Source: Pseudomonadota bacterium
Lineage (GTDB): Bacteria; Myxococcota_A; Polyangia; Haliangiales; Haliangiaceae
Direction of reading: 5' to 3'
Assembly: GCA_022360315.1 (NCBI GenBank)
Contig: JAKSDA010000342.1
Location: 1 to 64,000 of the forward strand
Length of the DNA stretch: 64,000 bases
A program made the position numbers and the translations under genes. The notes below the pieces were generated by a model. It was not told the origin of the DNA and did no database searches. It saw nothing but the letters and a program-made list of their open reading frames with translations. Below are positions 33,212 to 41,084 of this stretch, piece after piece; within the stretch, counting starts at the first letter, position 1; each line of letters opens with the position of its first letter.

Positions 33212-34600
33212 TCACAGTTTGGCCAGCGCAGTGGCCAGCCGGTCGATCGCCACGAGTTCGAGGCCGTGGTCTTGATCGAGCCGCTCGTAGTTTTGCGCCG
33301 GCAATAGACAGCGAGTGAAGCCGAGCTTGCTGGCTTCGGCGAGCCGAACGTCGGCGAAACTGACCGCTCGAACCTCGCCGGCAAGACCGAGTTCGCCAAA
33401 CACCAATGTGCGCGCGTCCACCGCTTGACTGCGCGCAGCAGAGGCCACAGCGCAGGCGATGCCGAGATCAATGGCCGGCTCGGCCACTCGTACCCCGCCG
33501 GCCACGTTGACAAATACATCTTCGGTCAAGACGTCGCAGTTGGCGCGCTGGGCGAGTACAGCCAGGAGCAAGGCGAGACGATTGGAGTCCACACCGGCTG
33601 AAGTCCGCCGGCCAACTCCAGCAGACGGCGGCGCGACCAGGGCCTGCACCTCGACCAGAATCGGCCGACTGCCCTCGGCGCTGGCCACGACTACCGAGCC
33701 CGGAGCACCGACCGGTCGCTCGGCGAGAAACAACTCCGACGGGTTGCGTACCTCGCGCAATCCACTGGAGCGCATTTCGAATACACCCATCTCCTGGGTC
33801 GAGCCGAAACGATTCTTGTGCGCGCGTAGAATGCGGTACGGGCTGCCGCCTTCGCCCTCGAAGTAGACCACGGCGTCGACCACGTGCTCCAGTGTCTTGG
33901 GGCCAGCGATCTGGCCATCTTTGGTCACATGGCCGACCAGGATGGTCGGCACTCCCGAGGCCTTGGCATAGCTCATAAGCCGACCGGCGCACTCGCGGAC
34001 TTGACCGACCGCGCCCGGGATCGAGTCGAGCAGTTCCGAGAAGATGGTTTGGATCGAATCGATGGCCAGTACATGTGGCCGCAGTTTGGCTGCGTGGGAC
34101 AGAATGCGCTCGAGATTGGTTTCGGCCAGGAGGATCAGCCCGGGCGCAACCGCATCGACGCGACGCGCTCGCAGAGCGGTCTGTCCCACCGATTCCTCAC
34201 CGCTCACGTAGAGCACCCTGCCGTCCTCGCCGGCGATCTCTTCGGTGATCCCCTTGAGCATCTGCACCAGCAGCGTGGATTTGCCCACCCCGGGGTCGCC
34301 GCCGAGCAGCACGAACGCCCCGGGCACCAGGCCCCCTCCCAGCACCCGGTCGACCTCTTCCATGCCGCAGTTGAGGCGGTTGGTTATCTCGAGATCCTCG
34401 ACCTCGGCAATGCTCACCGGTGTCGCCACATCTGGCGGTGGGCGGTCGTCGACCTTGCCGCCGCCAATATCGAGTTCTTCGACCAAGGTGCCCCATTCCT
34501 CACACTCGGGGCACTTGCCGAGCCAGCGCGGCTCGACATGGCCACACGACTGACATCGGTAGATCGATTTGCTGCGCTGGGTGCGGCCGGTCTTGGCCAT
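33212..34600 (-). CDS. radA: DNA repair protein RadA/Sms
   Basis: 462 residues, normal for RadA (about 455-460). It is a RecA-like ATPase that drives branch migration and D-loop extension in recombinational repair. It has the four-Cys zinc finger (C16, C19, C30, C33), Walker A GGDPGVGKST (about 100-109), Walker B (VLAIDSIQTIF), the RadA-specific AHKNRFGS motif near 258 and a C-terminal Lon-like domain (GGVRVAEPAIDLGIACAVAS, FGELGLAGEVRAV). It begins one base after the porin-like gene ends and is followed by the coiled-coil gene. Confidence 0.98.
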   Translation of the reverse strand: MAKTGRTQRSKSIYRCQSCGHVEPRWLGKCPECEEWGTLVEELDIGGGKVDDRPPPDVATPVSIAEVEDLEITNRLNCGMEEVDRVLGGGLVPGAFVLLGGDPGVGKSTLLVQMLKGITEEIAGEDGRVLYVSGEESVGQTALRARRVDAVAPGLILLAETNLERILSHAAKLRPHVLAIDSIQTIFSELLDSIPGAVGQVRECAGRLMSYAKASGVPTILVGHVTKDGQIAGPKTLEHVVDAVVYFEGEGGSPYRILRAHKNRFGSTQEMGVFEMRSSGLREVRNPSELFLAERPVGAPGSVVVASAEGSRPILVEVQALVAPPSAGVGRRTSAGVDSNRLALLLAVLAQRANCDVLTEDVFVNVAGGVRVAEPAIDLGIACAVASAARSQAVDARTLVFGELGLAGEVRAVSFADVRLAEASKLGFTRCLLPAQNYERLDQDHGLELVAIDRLATALAKL

Positions 34601-34601
34601 A

Positions 34602-36479
34602 TCAGAACTGTAACATCAGGCGGGTCTGAATCGTCTGTGCGTTGCTCGCATCGCCGGTATTGCTGCTGGCGAAGCCATACCCGGGTCCGACATCATCGTC
34701 GCCGGTCGCGGGATGGTTCATGGCCGCGAGTGGAAACAGGATGCCGTAGGAGATACCGATAAAAAAACCGGCTCTGTGATAGCCGAGATCGCCGTTGAAC
34801 TCGGCGCCGTACATGCGCGAATTGCCCGGCGTGGCCACGGGTATGTTGGCAAAGCTGACGACACTAGTGGCGCGAAACGAGATGTTGCTGGTGGCGTCGT
34901 AGGTCAGCGTGGGCTTCACGTACGTCGCATTGGTGACCGTGCCGAGAAGTTCGCGGAACAGGATGAGATCGACGCCGTAGTCGGGGTCGAAAAGAAAGTT
35001 GGACAGCCTGGTATCATCGCCGCCAATGGCGAGAGGACGAGCGTTGCTCACATGGGTCGCCCCGGCCGGCTCGTTGTCCCACTGGTCACCCGATGCGTAA
35101 CCGACCTCGAAGCCGAGGCGGAGCTTGTTCTGCAACGCCCGATAGGTCAGCCGGGCGACACCGCCAAACCGGCGGACGTCGACCTCGTCGGTGACAGTGT
35201 CGGTGACATCGGTGTCATTGGCGGGCGCCGGATATCTGCGCAATTCGACGTCGCTCACGTCGTCGATGTTGCCAAACTCGGCCACTGCTTCGAGTTCTAG
35301 CAGCAGGCTGCCCTTGCCGATCTTGAACCATACGTCCGGTGTGTAGGTCTTGAGACCGCGACGCACCAGTACATCGCCCGAGTCATCGTCTCCATTCGGG
35401 TCATTGGCTGCCAGGTCATAGCCCTGGGTGCGATAGACGAAAAAACCGCCGTAGTTCACTGCCCAGTCACCGCGGGCCAGGGTCTGTTCAAATACCTTGG
35501 GCTTGTCGAAGCGCGAGAACATGAGCACCCATTGATTGGTGTCATCCTTGTCTTCGAGATCCCATGGCTGGCCCTGGGAACGGTTCAGGCCGAGGCGATC
35601 GTGGTTGGCTACCGGTGAGGTCGATGACCAATCAGTGGCAATGGCCGCGTCGATTCGAGTTCCCGGGATCTGCGCCCGGAACATCACCCGGTCCACTGTG
35701 TCGCCAAAGTCGCTGTCGAGATCGTAGCTGTCGGAAAACGGGTCGGGCCCACCGGCATTGGCATAGATGCCCAACCCCCAGTGCCACGGCATTCGCCCGA
35801 AGCTGATCTGGCCGAGAGAGGTCTCGACCTCGGCCCACGCCCGCTTGACCTGGATCGAGTCGCCCAGTGTGATCTGATTGCCAGACAGCCCGGACAGCGG
35901 CACGTCGTTGCGACCGCTGCCGCGGCCGAGCGATTCCGGTGTCGAGCCCAGGACCAGATTGTCGAGTAGATCGACCTGCAGGTACACCTGCGTGGTCTCG
36001 TCCACATTGATCGTCGGCTCGATCCTGAGCCGCGTGTTGGCACTCTTGAGCGTCTCGGAACAGTCGCCCGCTGCAACCGTGCTTCGGCACGCCAGAGCGC
36101 GCGGAAACGGAGTTCCGCCGTCGATGGCATTGCCATCGTTGTCGAAATCGTCGAAGCCGAGGTGAAAGTTCTTGAACCAATCAGTGCGGAATCGATAGTA
36201 CCCGTCGAGTTCGAACAGCTCGAATCGCTTGCGTTTGCTTTTGCTCTGCGGGATCACCGGGGTGGTCGGCAGCTGGTCCACGCCTTCCTTGGCCTGCTCG
36301 GCCACGCCCTCGGGTTTTCTCTCGGGCTGGCCGGTTTGCTGCGGCAGCGGGGTCGGTGTCAGCTGGGCCATGGCCTGGCTCACACCGGCCGAATGCGGGT
36401 CGACGAGCAAGGCGAACAATGCGACGAGCAATGCGACAAGAGTCGAACAAGAAGGTCCCCAATACGACCACTTCGTCAT
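34602..36479 (-). CDS. TIGR04551-type outer-membrane beta-barrel protein
   Basis: 625 residues from ATG 36479, which has GGAG six bases upstream; an ATG 12 bases earlier is less likely. It has a signal sequence (TLVALLVALFALLV), a Pro/Gln-rich linker, then a long porin-like barrel. LDGYYRFRTDWFKNFHLG, TRLRIEPTINVDE, DLLDNLVLGSTPESL, IQVKRAWAEVETSLGQISFG and RMPWHWGLGIYANAG match what I recall of the myxobacteria-restricted family TIGR04551. It ends in ARLMLQF-type aromatic residues. Role unknown, probably an outer-membrane channel. First gene of a run with radA and the coiled-coil gene. Confidence 0.8.
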   Translation of the reverse strand: MTKWSYWGPSCSTLVALLVALFALLVDPHSAGVSQAMAQLTPTPLPQQTGQPERKPEGVAEQAKEGVDQLPTTPVIPQSKSKRKRFELFELDGYYRFRTDWFKNFHLGFDDFDNDGNAIDGGTPFPRALACRSTVAAGDCSETLKSANTRLRIEPTINVDETTQVYLQVDLLDNLVLGSTPESLGRGSGRNDVPLSGLSGNQITLGDSIQVKRAWAEVETSLGQISFGRMPWHWGLGIYANAGGPDPFSDSYDLDSDFGDTVDRVMFRAQIPGTRIDAAIATDWSSTSPVANHDRLGLNRSQGQPWDLEDKDDTNQWVLMFSRFDKPKVFEQTLARGDWAVNYGGFFVYRTQGYDLAANDPNGDDDSGDVLVRRGLKTYTPDVWFKIGKGSLLLELEAVAEFGNIDDVSDVELRRYPAPANDTDVTDTVTDEVDVRRFGGVARLTYRALQNKLRLGFEVGYASGDQWDNEPAGATHVSNARPLAIGGDDTRLSNFLFDPDYGVDLILFRELLGTVTNATYVKPTLTYDATSNISFRATSVVSFANIPVATPGNSRMYGAEFNGDLGYHRAGFFIGISYGILFPLAAMNHPATGDDDVGPGYGFASSNTGDASNAQTIQTRLMLQF

Positions 36480-36602
36480 GAAGTACTCCAAAAAAGTTGC
36501 GCCACTGGCTGCGCAGTGCGCGGAATATAGACATGCCGCTTTCCGGGCGTCAAATCGCCCAACCGCGTGTTTTCAACCCGTCATATCGGCTACATTGGAC
36601 CA

Positions 36603-36631
36603 GTAGCAGGGCAACCGAGTTGCCCTGCTAC
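36603..36631. promoter_or_regulatory. Perfect 13-bp inverted repeat between divergent genes
   Basis: GTAGCAGGGCAAC (36603-36615) and GTTGCCCTGCTAC (36619-36631) flank a 3-base loop. The dyad lies between the starts of the TIGR04551-type gene (minus) and the signal-repeat gene (plus), 24 bases before the latter. It follows no gene end and has no clear T-run, so an operator or a hairpin in the plus-strand leader is likelier than a terminator. Confidence 0.6.
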
Positions 36632-36654
36632 TCGATCGAATCTCAACAGAGACC

Positions 36655-37725
36655 ATGACCACGACTACCAAGAGAGCGGCCACTACTGGAACGATGTTCA
36701 CCATGGCCGCAGTTTTTGTGCTGGCCGGCGCGGCTCGCGTGCTGGTTGGCGCGGCCTGCGTGCTGGTTGGTGCGGCCTGCGTGCTGGTTGGCGCGGCCTG
36801 CGTGCTGGTTGGCGCGGCCTGCGGGCCGCGGGTCAACCCGGAAGGGCCGGGGGCGGGCCCGGATGAGGTCGTCGAGCGGGCCGCGCCCGGGGCCGCTCGG
36901 GCCAGGCCGCCGATGCGCGAGATGCTCATCGGCGAGATGTGTCCTAACGGAGCTGCCGGGCGACCAGCCGTGATGCCGCTATTCTTGCGCGCGGTCACGT
37001 GGTCGGACAACGGCGAAGAGGTCAGCACGGCGATCGAGCGACGGCGAGCTCGGCAATTTTCGGTCCTCGGGTGGGATGGACGGCGGGCCGGGATCTTTTC
37101 GGTTGCCGGTGCGGCTGAAGTCGGTCGCGAGCGCAAGGCTGCGGTCGGCGCATATGCCGGGGAGTCGCCCTGCGCCAGGGCGAACCAGACCAGGCGCGGC
37201 AAGAGAATGCCAGGAGACTTTGCGGCGTGTATCAAATCACAGGCTCACTGCGGACTGGCGCTGGCGGTATTGGAACCCAATGGCGGCGGTGCCGCGCCGT
37301 TTGAGGAAGATCCCGATCCGGCGTCGTTTCCCGTCTCTGGTGCCTGCGTTGCTGGAGACAAGCTGATCGTCGATATCGACGGTGACGGGGCCGAAGAGGC
37401 CTATCCCGTGGCTGCATTTTTGGACCCGGTGCGGGCCCCGGCCGAAGAAGTGAGCGCGGTGCCGCGGGGCAAAGACCGGTGCAAGCCGACATTCTCGGCC
37501 CGCAGAGTGCTGCCGCCATCGGCTCCCAAGCGCTGGCGCGGTCGCAATCTTCACCACTGGCTCGGCCTCGACCTCCTCGGCGTGATCGACATCGATGGCG
37601 ATAGCCGGCGCGAGATCGTGGTGTCCTATCATTATGCCGATCGCCGGACCTGGGCTGTGTACAGCGCGCTCAGCACGGTGGGCCGGCTCGATCTGGTCGG
37701 CGAGGCGATCCCGTGGCCGCGCTGA
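36655..37725 (+). CDS. Exported protein of unknown function with repeat-expanded signal sequence
   Basis: 356 residues from ATG 36655. The N-terminus is a hydrophobic export signal enlarged by four tandem copies of a heptad (VLVGAAC), each encoded by 21 bases. The last Cys (near residue 56, VGAACGPRV) could be a lipidation site, although the lipobox is poor. The mature part has paired Cys residues (DFAACIKSQAHCGL) and ends with two acidic, calcium-binding-like motifs (VDIDGDGAEEAYP and IDIDGDSRREIVV) as in FG-GAP or dockerin-like loops. No family was recognised. Its stop overlaps the nagZ GTG start, suggesting coupling. The N-terminal repeats make start choice and true signal length uncertain. 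Confidence 0.65.
   Translation: MTTTTKRAATTGTMFTMAAVFVLAGAARVLVGAACVLVGAACVLVGAACVLVGAACGPRVNPEGPGAGPDEVVERAAPGAARARPPMREMLIGEMCPNGAAGRPAVMPLFLRAVTWSDNGEEVSTAIERRRARQFSVLGWDGRRAGIFSVAGAAEVGRERKAAVGAYAGESPCARANQTRRGKRMPGDFAACIKSQAHCGLALAVLEPNGGGAAPFEEDPDPASFPVSGACVAGDKLIVDIDGDGAEEAYPVAAFLDPVRAPAEEVSAVPRGKDRCKPTFSARRVLPPSAPKRWRGRNLHHWLGLDLLGVIDIDGDSRREIVVSYHYADRRTWAVYSALSTVGRLDLVGEAIPWPR
36737..36820 (+). repeat. 21-bp tandem repeat, four copies, inside a signal sequence
   Basis: Copies at 36737-36757, 36758-36778, 36779-36799 and 36800-36820, each starting GCGTGCTGGTTGG. They are identical but for one C-to-T change in the second. A degenerate half-copy precedes them (36721-36736). The unit is a multiple of three, so gain or loss of copies would not change the frame. 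Confidence 0.95.
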
Positions 37726-38990
37726 GGCTGTCCAAGAACAGGCAGCTCGAGCGTGATGTCGGCCAGCTTTTGTGGATCGGATTTCACGGCAGTGAGTGGT
37801 CCGATGCCACCGGACGCGACCTGTGCTTTGGCACTTCGGTCGCCGATGCGGCCGCAGTGGCCGGCGCAGCAGTCATTTTCAGGCACAATATTCGGCCGCG
37901 CGTCCCGGCAAGCAATGCGAAGGCCGGTTCTCACCAGGCGGAGCGGCCGGGCAGCCGGCCTGTCGAGCGTCCCGATGATCTCGCTGCTGTGGTAGAGCTC
38001 GCTCGCTCGCTGCACGACCTTTCGTCTCGTGCTGGCCGCGGTGATGGTACGCCGACGTGGATCGCCATCGACCAGGAAGGCGGACGAGTGCAACGGGTGC
38101 GCCAGCCAGCAACAGTGTGGCCGCCCATGTTGTCGTTCGAGCACGTCCTTGGCACATCCGATGCCGAAACGGTGCAGCAATCGGCAGCTGACTCTGCGGT
38201 CGAGTCGCTCGCCGAAGCCGTGGGTGAAGCCATGGGTCTCGAACTCGCTGCCCTGGGCATCGATATCGACTTCGCGCCAGTCCTGGATGTACACAGCAAC
38301 CCGGCAAATCCAATCATCGGCGACCGCGCATTTGGTACCGAAGCCGAGTGCACCAGCCGCCGTGCCCTGTCATTTGCCCGCGGCCTGGCCAGCGCTGGTG
38401 TGCTCGGCTGTGGCAAGCACTTTCCCGGCCACGGCGATACCACCACAGACAGCCATCTGATCCTGCCGCGTCTCGACCACGAACTCGACCGCCTGGCCGC
38501 GGTCGAGCTACTCCCGTTTCGACGCGCCATCGGGGCCGGAATTCCTCTGATCATGACCGCACATATCGTGTTTTCCGCGCTCGACAGCGCACTGCCGGCG
38601 ACTCTGTCGCGCCGGGTGGTCAGCGGGCTTTTGCGCCGAGAGCTCGGCTTTGCCGGTATTGTTGTCAGCGACGATCTCGGCATGAAGGCGATCGCCGCCC
38701 ACCATGACATCGGCGAGGCTGCCGTGTTAGCCGTCCAGGCCGGCTGTGACGCACTGCTGGTCTGTCACGACCGAGACCAGCAAGAGCGGGCCTACCACAG
38801 CCTGATCCGCGCGGCCGAATCCGCGAGCGAGATTCGCGAGCGCATCAACCAATCGGCGGCACGCATTCGCACGGCCAAAAAAATCCATTTCGAACGCCGT
38901 GCTGCGTTGATGCCAGGGGCATGGCAAACTCTGTGCGGCAGTGCCGAGCATCGCAACCTCGCAGCCAAGCTCGCCCGCGGCGCAGTGTGA
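37713..38990 (+). CDS. nagZ: Beta-N-acetylhexosaminidase NagZ (GH3) with an in-frame insertion
   Basis: 425 residues from GTG 37713. NagZ removes GlcNAc from peptidoglycan fragments during cell-wall recycling. GH3 signatures are intact: IDQEGGRVQRVR, FAPVLDVHSNPANPIIGDRA, KHFPGHGDTTTDSHLILP with the catalytic-loop Asp-His pair, and VSDDLGMKAI. Most of the sequence is ordinary, but residues 64-87 (VPASNAKAGSHQAERP and eight more) have no counterpart in the family. They are encoded by a 72-bp segment related to repeats elsewhere in the window. It lies between HNIRPR and PDDLAAVVEL, at a surface loop before the second helix, and keeps the frame. It starts within the end of the previous gene. Confidence 0.93.
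   Translation: MAALRLSKNRQLERDVGQLLWIGFHGSEWSDATGRDLCFGTSVADAAAVAGAAVIFRHNIRPRVPASNAKAGSHQAERPGSRPVERPDDLAAVVELARSLHDLSSRAGRGDGTPTWIAIDQEGGRVQRVRQPATVWPPMLSFEHVLGTSDAETVQQSAADSAVESLAEAVGEAMGLELAALGIDIDFAPVLDVHSNPANPIIGDRAFGTEAECTSRRALSFARGLASAGVLGCGKHFPGHGDTTTDSHLILPRLDHELDRLAAVELLPFRRAIGAGIPLIMTAHIVFSALDSALPATLSRRVVSGLLRRELGFAGIVVSDDLGMKAIAAHHDIGEAAVLAVQAGCDALLVCHDRDQQERAYHSLIRAAESASEIRERINQSAARIRTAKKIHFERRAALMPGAWQTLCGSAEHRNLAAKLARGAV
37902..37973 (+). repeat. 72-bp repeat-derived insertion within nagZ
   Basis: The first 21 bases (GTCCCGGCAAGC onward) match the reverse complement of 5931-5951 at 20 of 21 positions. A later block (GCGGCCGGGCAGCCGGC) matches the reverse complement of bases near 6366-6383. 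The segment is a multiple of three, has no stop in the reading frame, and adds 24 residues to NagZ. The exact ends are uncertain by a few bases. Confidence 0.75.
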
Positions 38991-39805
38991 GTCCAATCGA
39001 AACGGCACGAAGCGGCCAGTGGATATTTCCATGCTGGACCAGTGCGACGGCGGCAGGCGGTGCGATCGTCGGCATGGGCCAGCTGAGCGACTCGATGTCG
39101 TTTCAGTCGGGACGTATATTGCGATGGGACATTGTCCTGGAAGCGGTTGGCCAGGACATGGTGAGCGAGAACGGTGTGCGTGTGGGCCGGCAGGATCGGT
39201 GGTGCCAGCGGACAATCGAGATTGTAATTCTGCCGTCGGCAGTGCCGACTGCAACGACAACAATCGCCACGTCGGCCCCGATCTGGCCGAGCAGTGCGAC
39301 GGAATCGACACCGATTGCGATCCCGAGAGACGTACAGCGGGCACACCGATCCATTCGAATGTGCCAACGGCGAGCACACCCGTATCATCCAGTGCCAGCT
39401 TCTGATCGAGAACGACACCGCTTCGACAACCCTGGGAGCCAGTTCGAGATCTGGCAGCTACAGGTTCAGGTCATACCGATGTCGAGTTGCCCCGACGGCG
39501 TCGCCCCCGACCCCGGCCTGCACTGCGACGACTTGCCAAGCCGAGCAGTCGAACAACCGCAATTCACAACAACGCGGCTCGATTGACCGGCCGGCGGGAG
39601 CTTCCCGTCGAACTCGTCAAATACGCTGCGCTATTGGTGAGTTATCGTCGCAAAAGAACGGACCTCGCCGACCCCGCTCTGTTGTTGTCTTACATTATCC
39701 TACTCATATAGACTGCAAAGGCAGCCGATAGCAGCCGGCACATCGAGCCCCGTAGCCCGGCAGCTGATATTCTGTGTGGAACATTATTAAAAGGAGAGGG
39801 AGTTC
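38991..39805. other. Gene-poor region between nagZ and the CHAT island
   Basis: About 815 bases. The first part holds the MopE-like remnant described separately. From about 39640 base composition shifts to A+T-rich. A possible promoter for the next gene is TTGTTG at 39682-39687 and CATATA or ATATAG near 39705-39711. AGGAGAGGGAG before ATG 39806 is a strong ribosome-binding site. Confidence 0.55.
39040..39420 (+). pseudogene. Remnant of a MopE-type metal-binding-motif protein
   Basis: One plus-strand frame encodes NRDCNSAVGSADCNDNNRH followed by EQCDGIDTDCDPE. This is the repeated 'DCDDNN...CDGIDNDCDG' signature of MopE/putative metal-binding-motif proteins, which are common secreted proteins in myxobacteria. 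The signature is not part of an intact gene: no start, signal peptide or second full repeat is in frame, and related Cys- and Asp-containing pieces (DPFECANGEHTRIIQCQ, CPDGVAPDPGLHCDD) appear downstream in the other two frames. A gene broken by frameshifts fits best. Ends are approximate. Confidence 0.55.
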
Positions 39806-40657
39806 ATGTTGTCTGGAGAATCAACGGAAACCACAGGGTTATGGCTATTACAATGGCTGATTCTGTGCACGCTTGTGCAGCCGGGTTGTCAAAAAGTAGA
39901 ATACGAAGGTGTAGTATTTCAAGATCTGCCGACAAATTCAATTTCATACCAAATTAACAATTCTATCAGCTCGAAAAGCGAATTCGAATATTCCGCTATC
40001 CAGATCAGCCCCGATGTGTACGGGCCAAAGCGCCCCATCTACCTCGGAAGTAATCGCGGCAGCAATACCGCCAGTGAACCAGAATTTGCCACAATTACCC
40101 AGGAACAATGTCCATTACAATGCGATACCGAGTGTGTTTCGTTGGTAGCAGACAAGTTGATGATTGTGGTTGGTAGTACCAGGCAACTAAACGTTGCAAG
40201 TGGCTCGGTAATCGAGACAGCACGGCATCTTTTTTCTCATGCGTGCGGTGAAGAAAATATTATCTACCTATTTCAGCCTTCGAAGGAACAACTTCGCCGT
40301 TCTATCGAATACTTCAAGCAGACCCTTTTGGGCATCATATTTATTGGCCACGGCTTCTCTGAGGGGCTATTGTTGTCCGACAGCCCCGCCGATTATCCAT
40401 ACCTGCTGGAAAGAAACCGTGGTAACCTCCTGGTACCGGCCGAATTGCACAGCTATCTCACCGGATCGACGGTGCCTCATGTGCATCTCCTCGCCTGTGA
40501 TCAAGGAGAGCAAAAACAGGGCTGGCAGGACGCGACACATCCCTACCAGCTGACCTTTTTTGACGGTGCGGTATCTCTCGATCAGGTCACCACGACGCTG
40601 GCCGACATAGCTGATGGCATCTCGTGCACCCGACAAAAGTGGAGTTGCGCTCTGTAG
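39806..40657 (+). CDS. Membrane- or lipid-anchored CHAT/caspase-like protein
   Basis: 283 residues from ATG 39806 after a strong ribosome-binding site. A hydrophobic N-terminus (LWLLQWLILCTLVQPGCQ) suggests an export signal or anchor, with a weak lipobox. The C-terminal 140 residues look like a caspase/CHAT fold: a first strand LMIVVGSTRQLNVASGSV, then LGIIFIGHGFSEGLLL with the catalytic-type His, and VPHVHLLACDQGEQ with the catalytic-type Cys. His-Gly after a hydrophobic strand and Cys after another is the family pattern. Composition is clearly A+T-richer than in neighbours, a sign of transfer. A second CHAT gene follows 427 bases on. Activity and substrate are unknown; a periplasmic caspase-like protein would be unusual. 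Confidence 0.6.
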   Translation: MLSGESTETTGLWLLQWLILCTLVQPGCQKVEYEGVVFQDLPTNSISYQINNSISSKSEFEYSAIQISPDVYGPKRPIYLGSNRGSNTASEPEFATITQEQCPLQCDTECVSLVADKLMIVVGSTRQLNVASGSVIETARHLFSHACGEENIIYLFQPSKEQLRRSIEYFKQTLLGIIFIGHGFSEGLLLSDSPADYPYLLERNRGNLLVPAELHSYLTGSTVPHVHLLACDQGEQKQGWQDATHPYQLTFFDGAVSLDQVTTTLADIADGISCTRQKWSCAL

Positions 40658-41084
40658 AGCAATCGAGTAGTTATCGGAGAATTGTATCTTTTGTTTTCTT
40701 TCACACGGAAGATACGGGAAGGGTAGACTCTCCTCGGAGTCCCCCCTGGGCTCCTCTTGATTCCCCCTGGAGTCCCCCCTATCGCGATGCCGGTGAAAGA
40801 GCACAGTGCTGAGGTATCAGGTTACTCGCAGAATGTGGGGAATTCCTCTTGTGGTTCAGTGTCACGTGCACGGCTTTCCCCTCTAACTCTTTGGAATCGG
40901 TGCGGTTTGTGGCCTGGGTCAGAATTATCCCCAGTGTCGTGGTCAAACAGAGCACACTACAAAAGCGTAGTTTGTATTTGTTCTATGAGAGAAGTTAGTT
41001 ATAACATGATTTATCATCGTGATTGGCGGTGAGTCTTCGATGATTTGACTCACTGTTAACGACAACTAGGGGGGAATCAAGGCT
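40658..41084. other. A+T-rich gap between the two CHAT genes
   Basis: 427 bases. It contains two copies of GGAGTCCCCCCT (40736-40747 and 40769-40780) with a related CTTGATTCCCCCTGG in between, a pattern like repeated protein-binding sites. The last part is the leader of the next gene, with AGGGGGGA at about 41068-41075. No gene was recognised. Confidence 0.55.
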
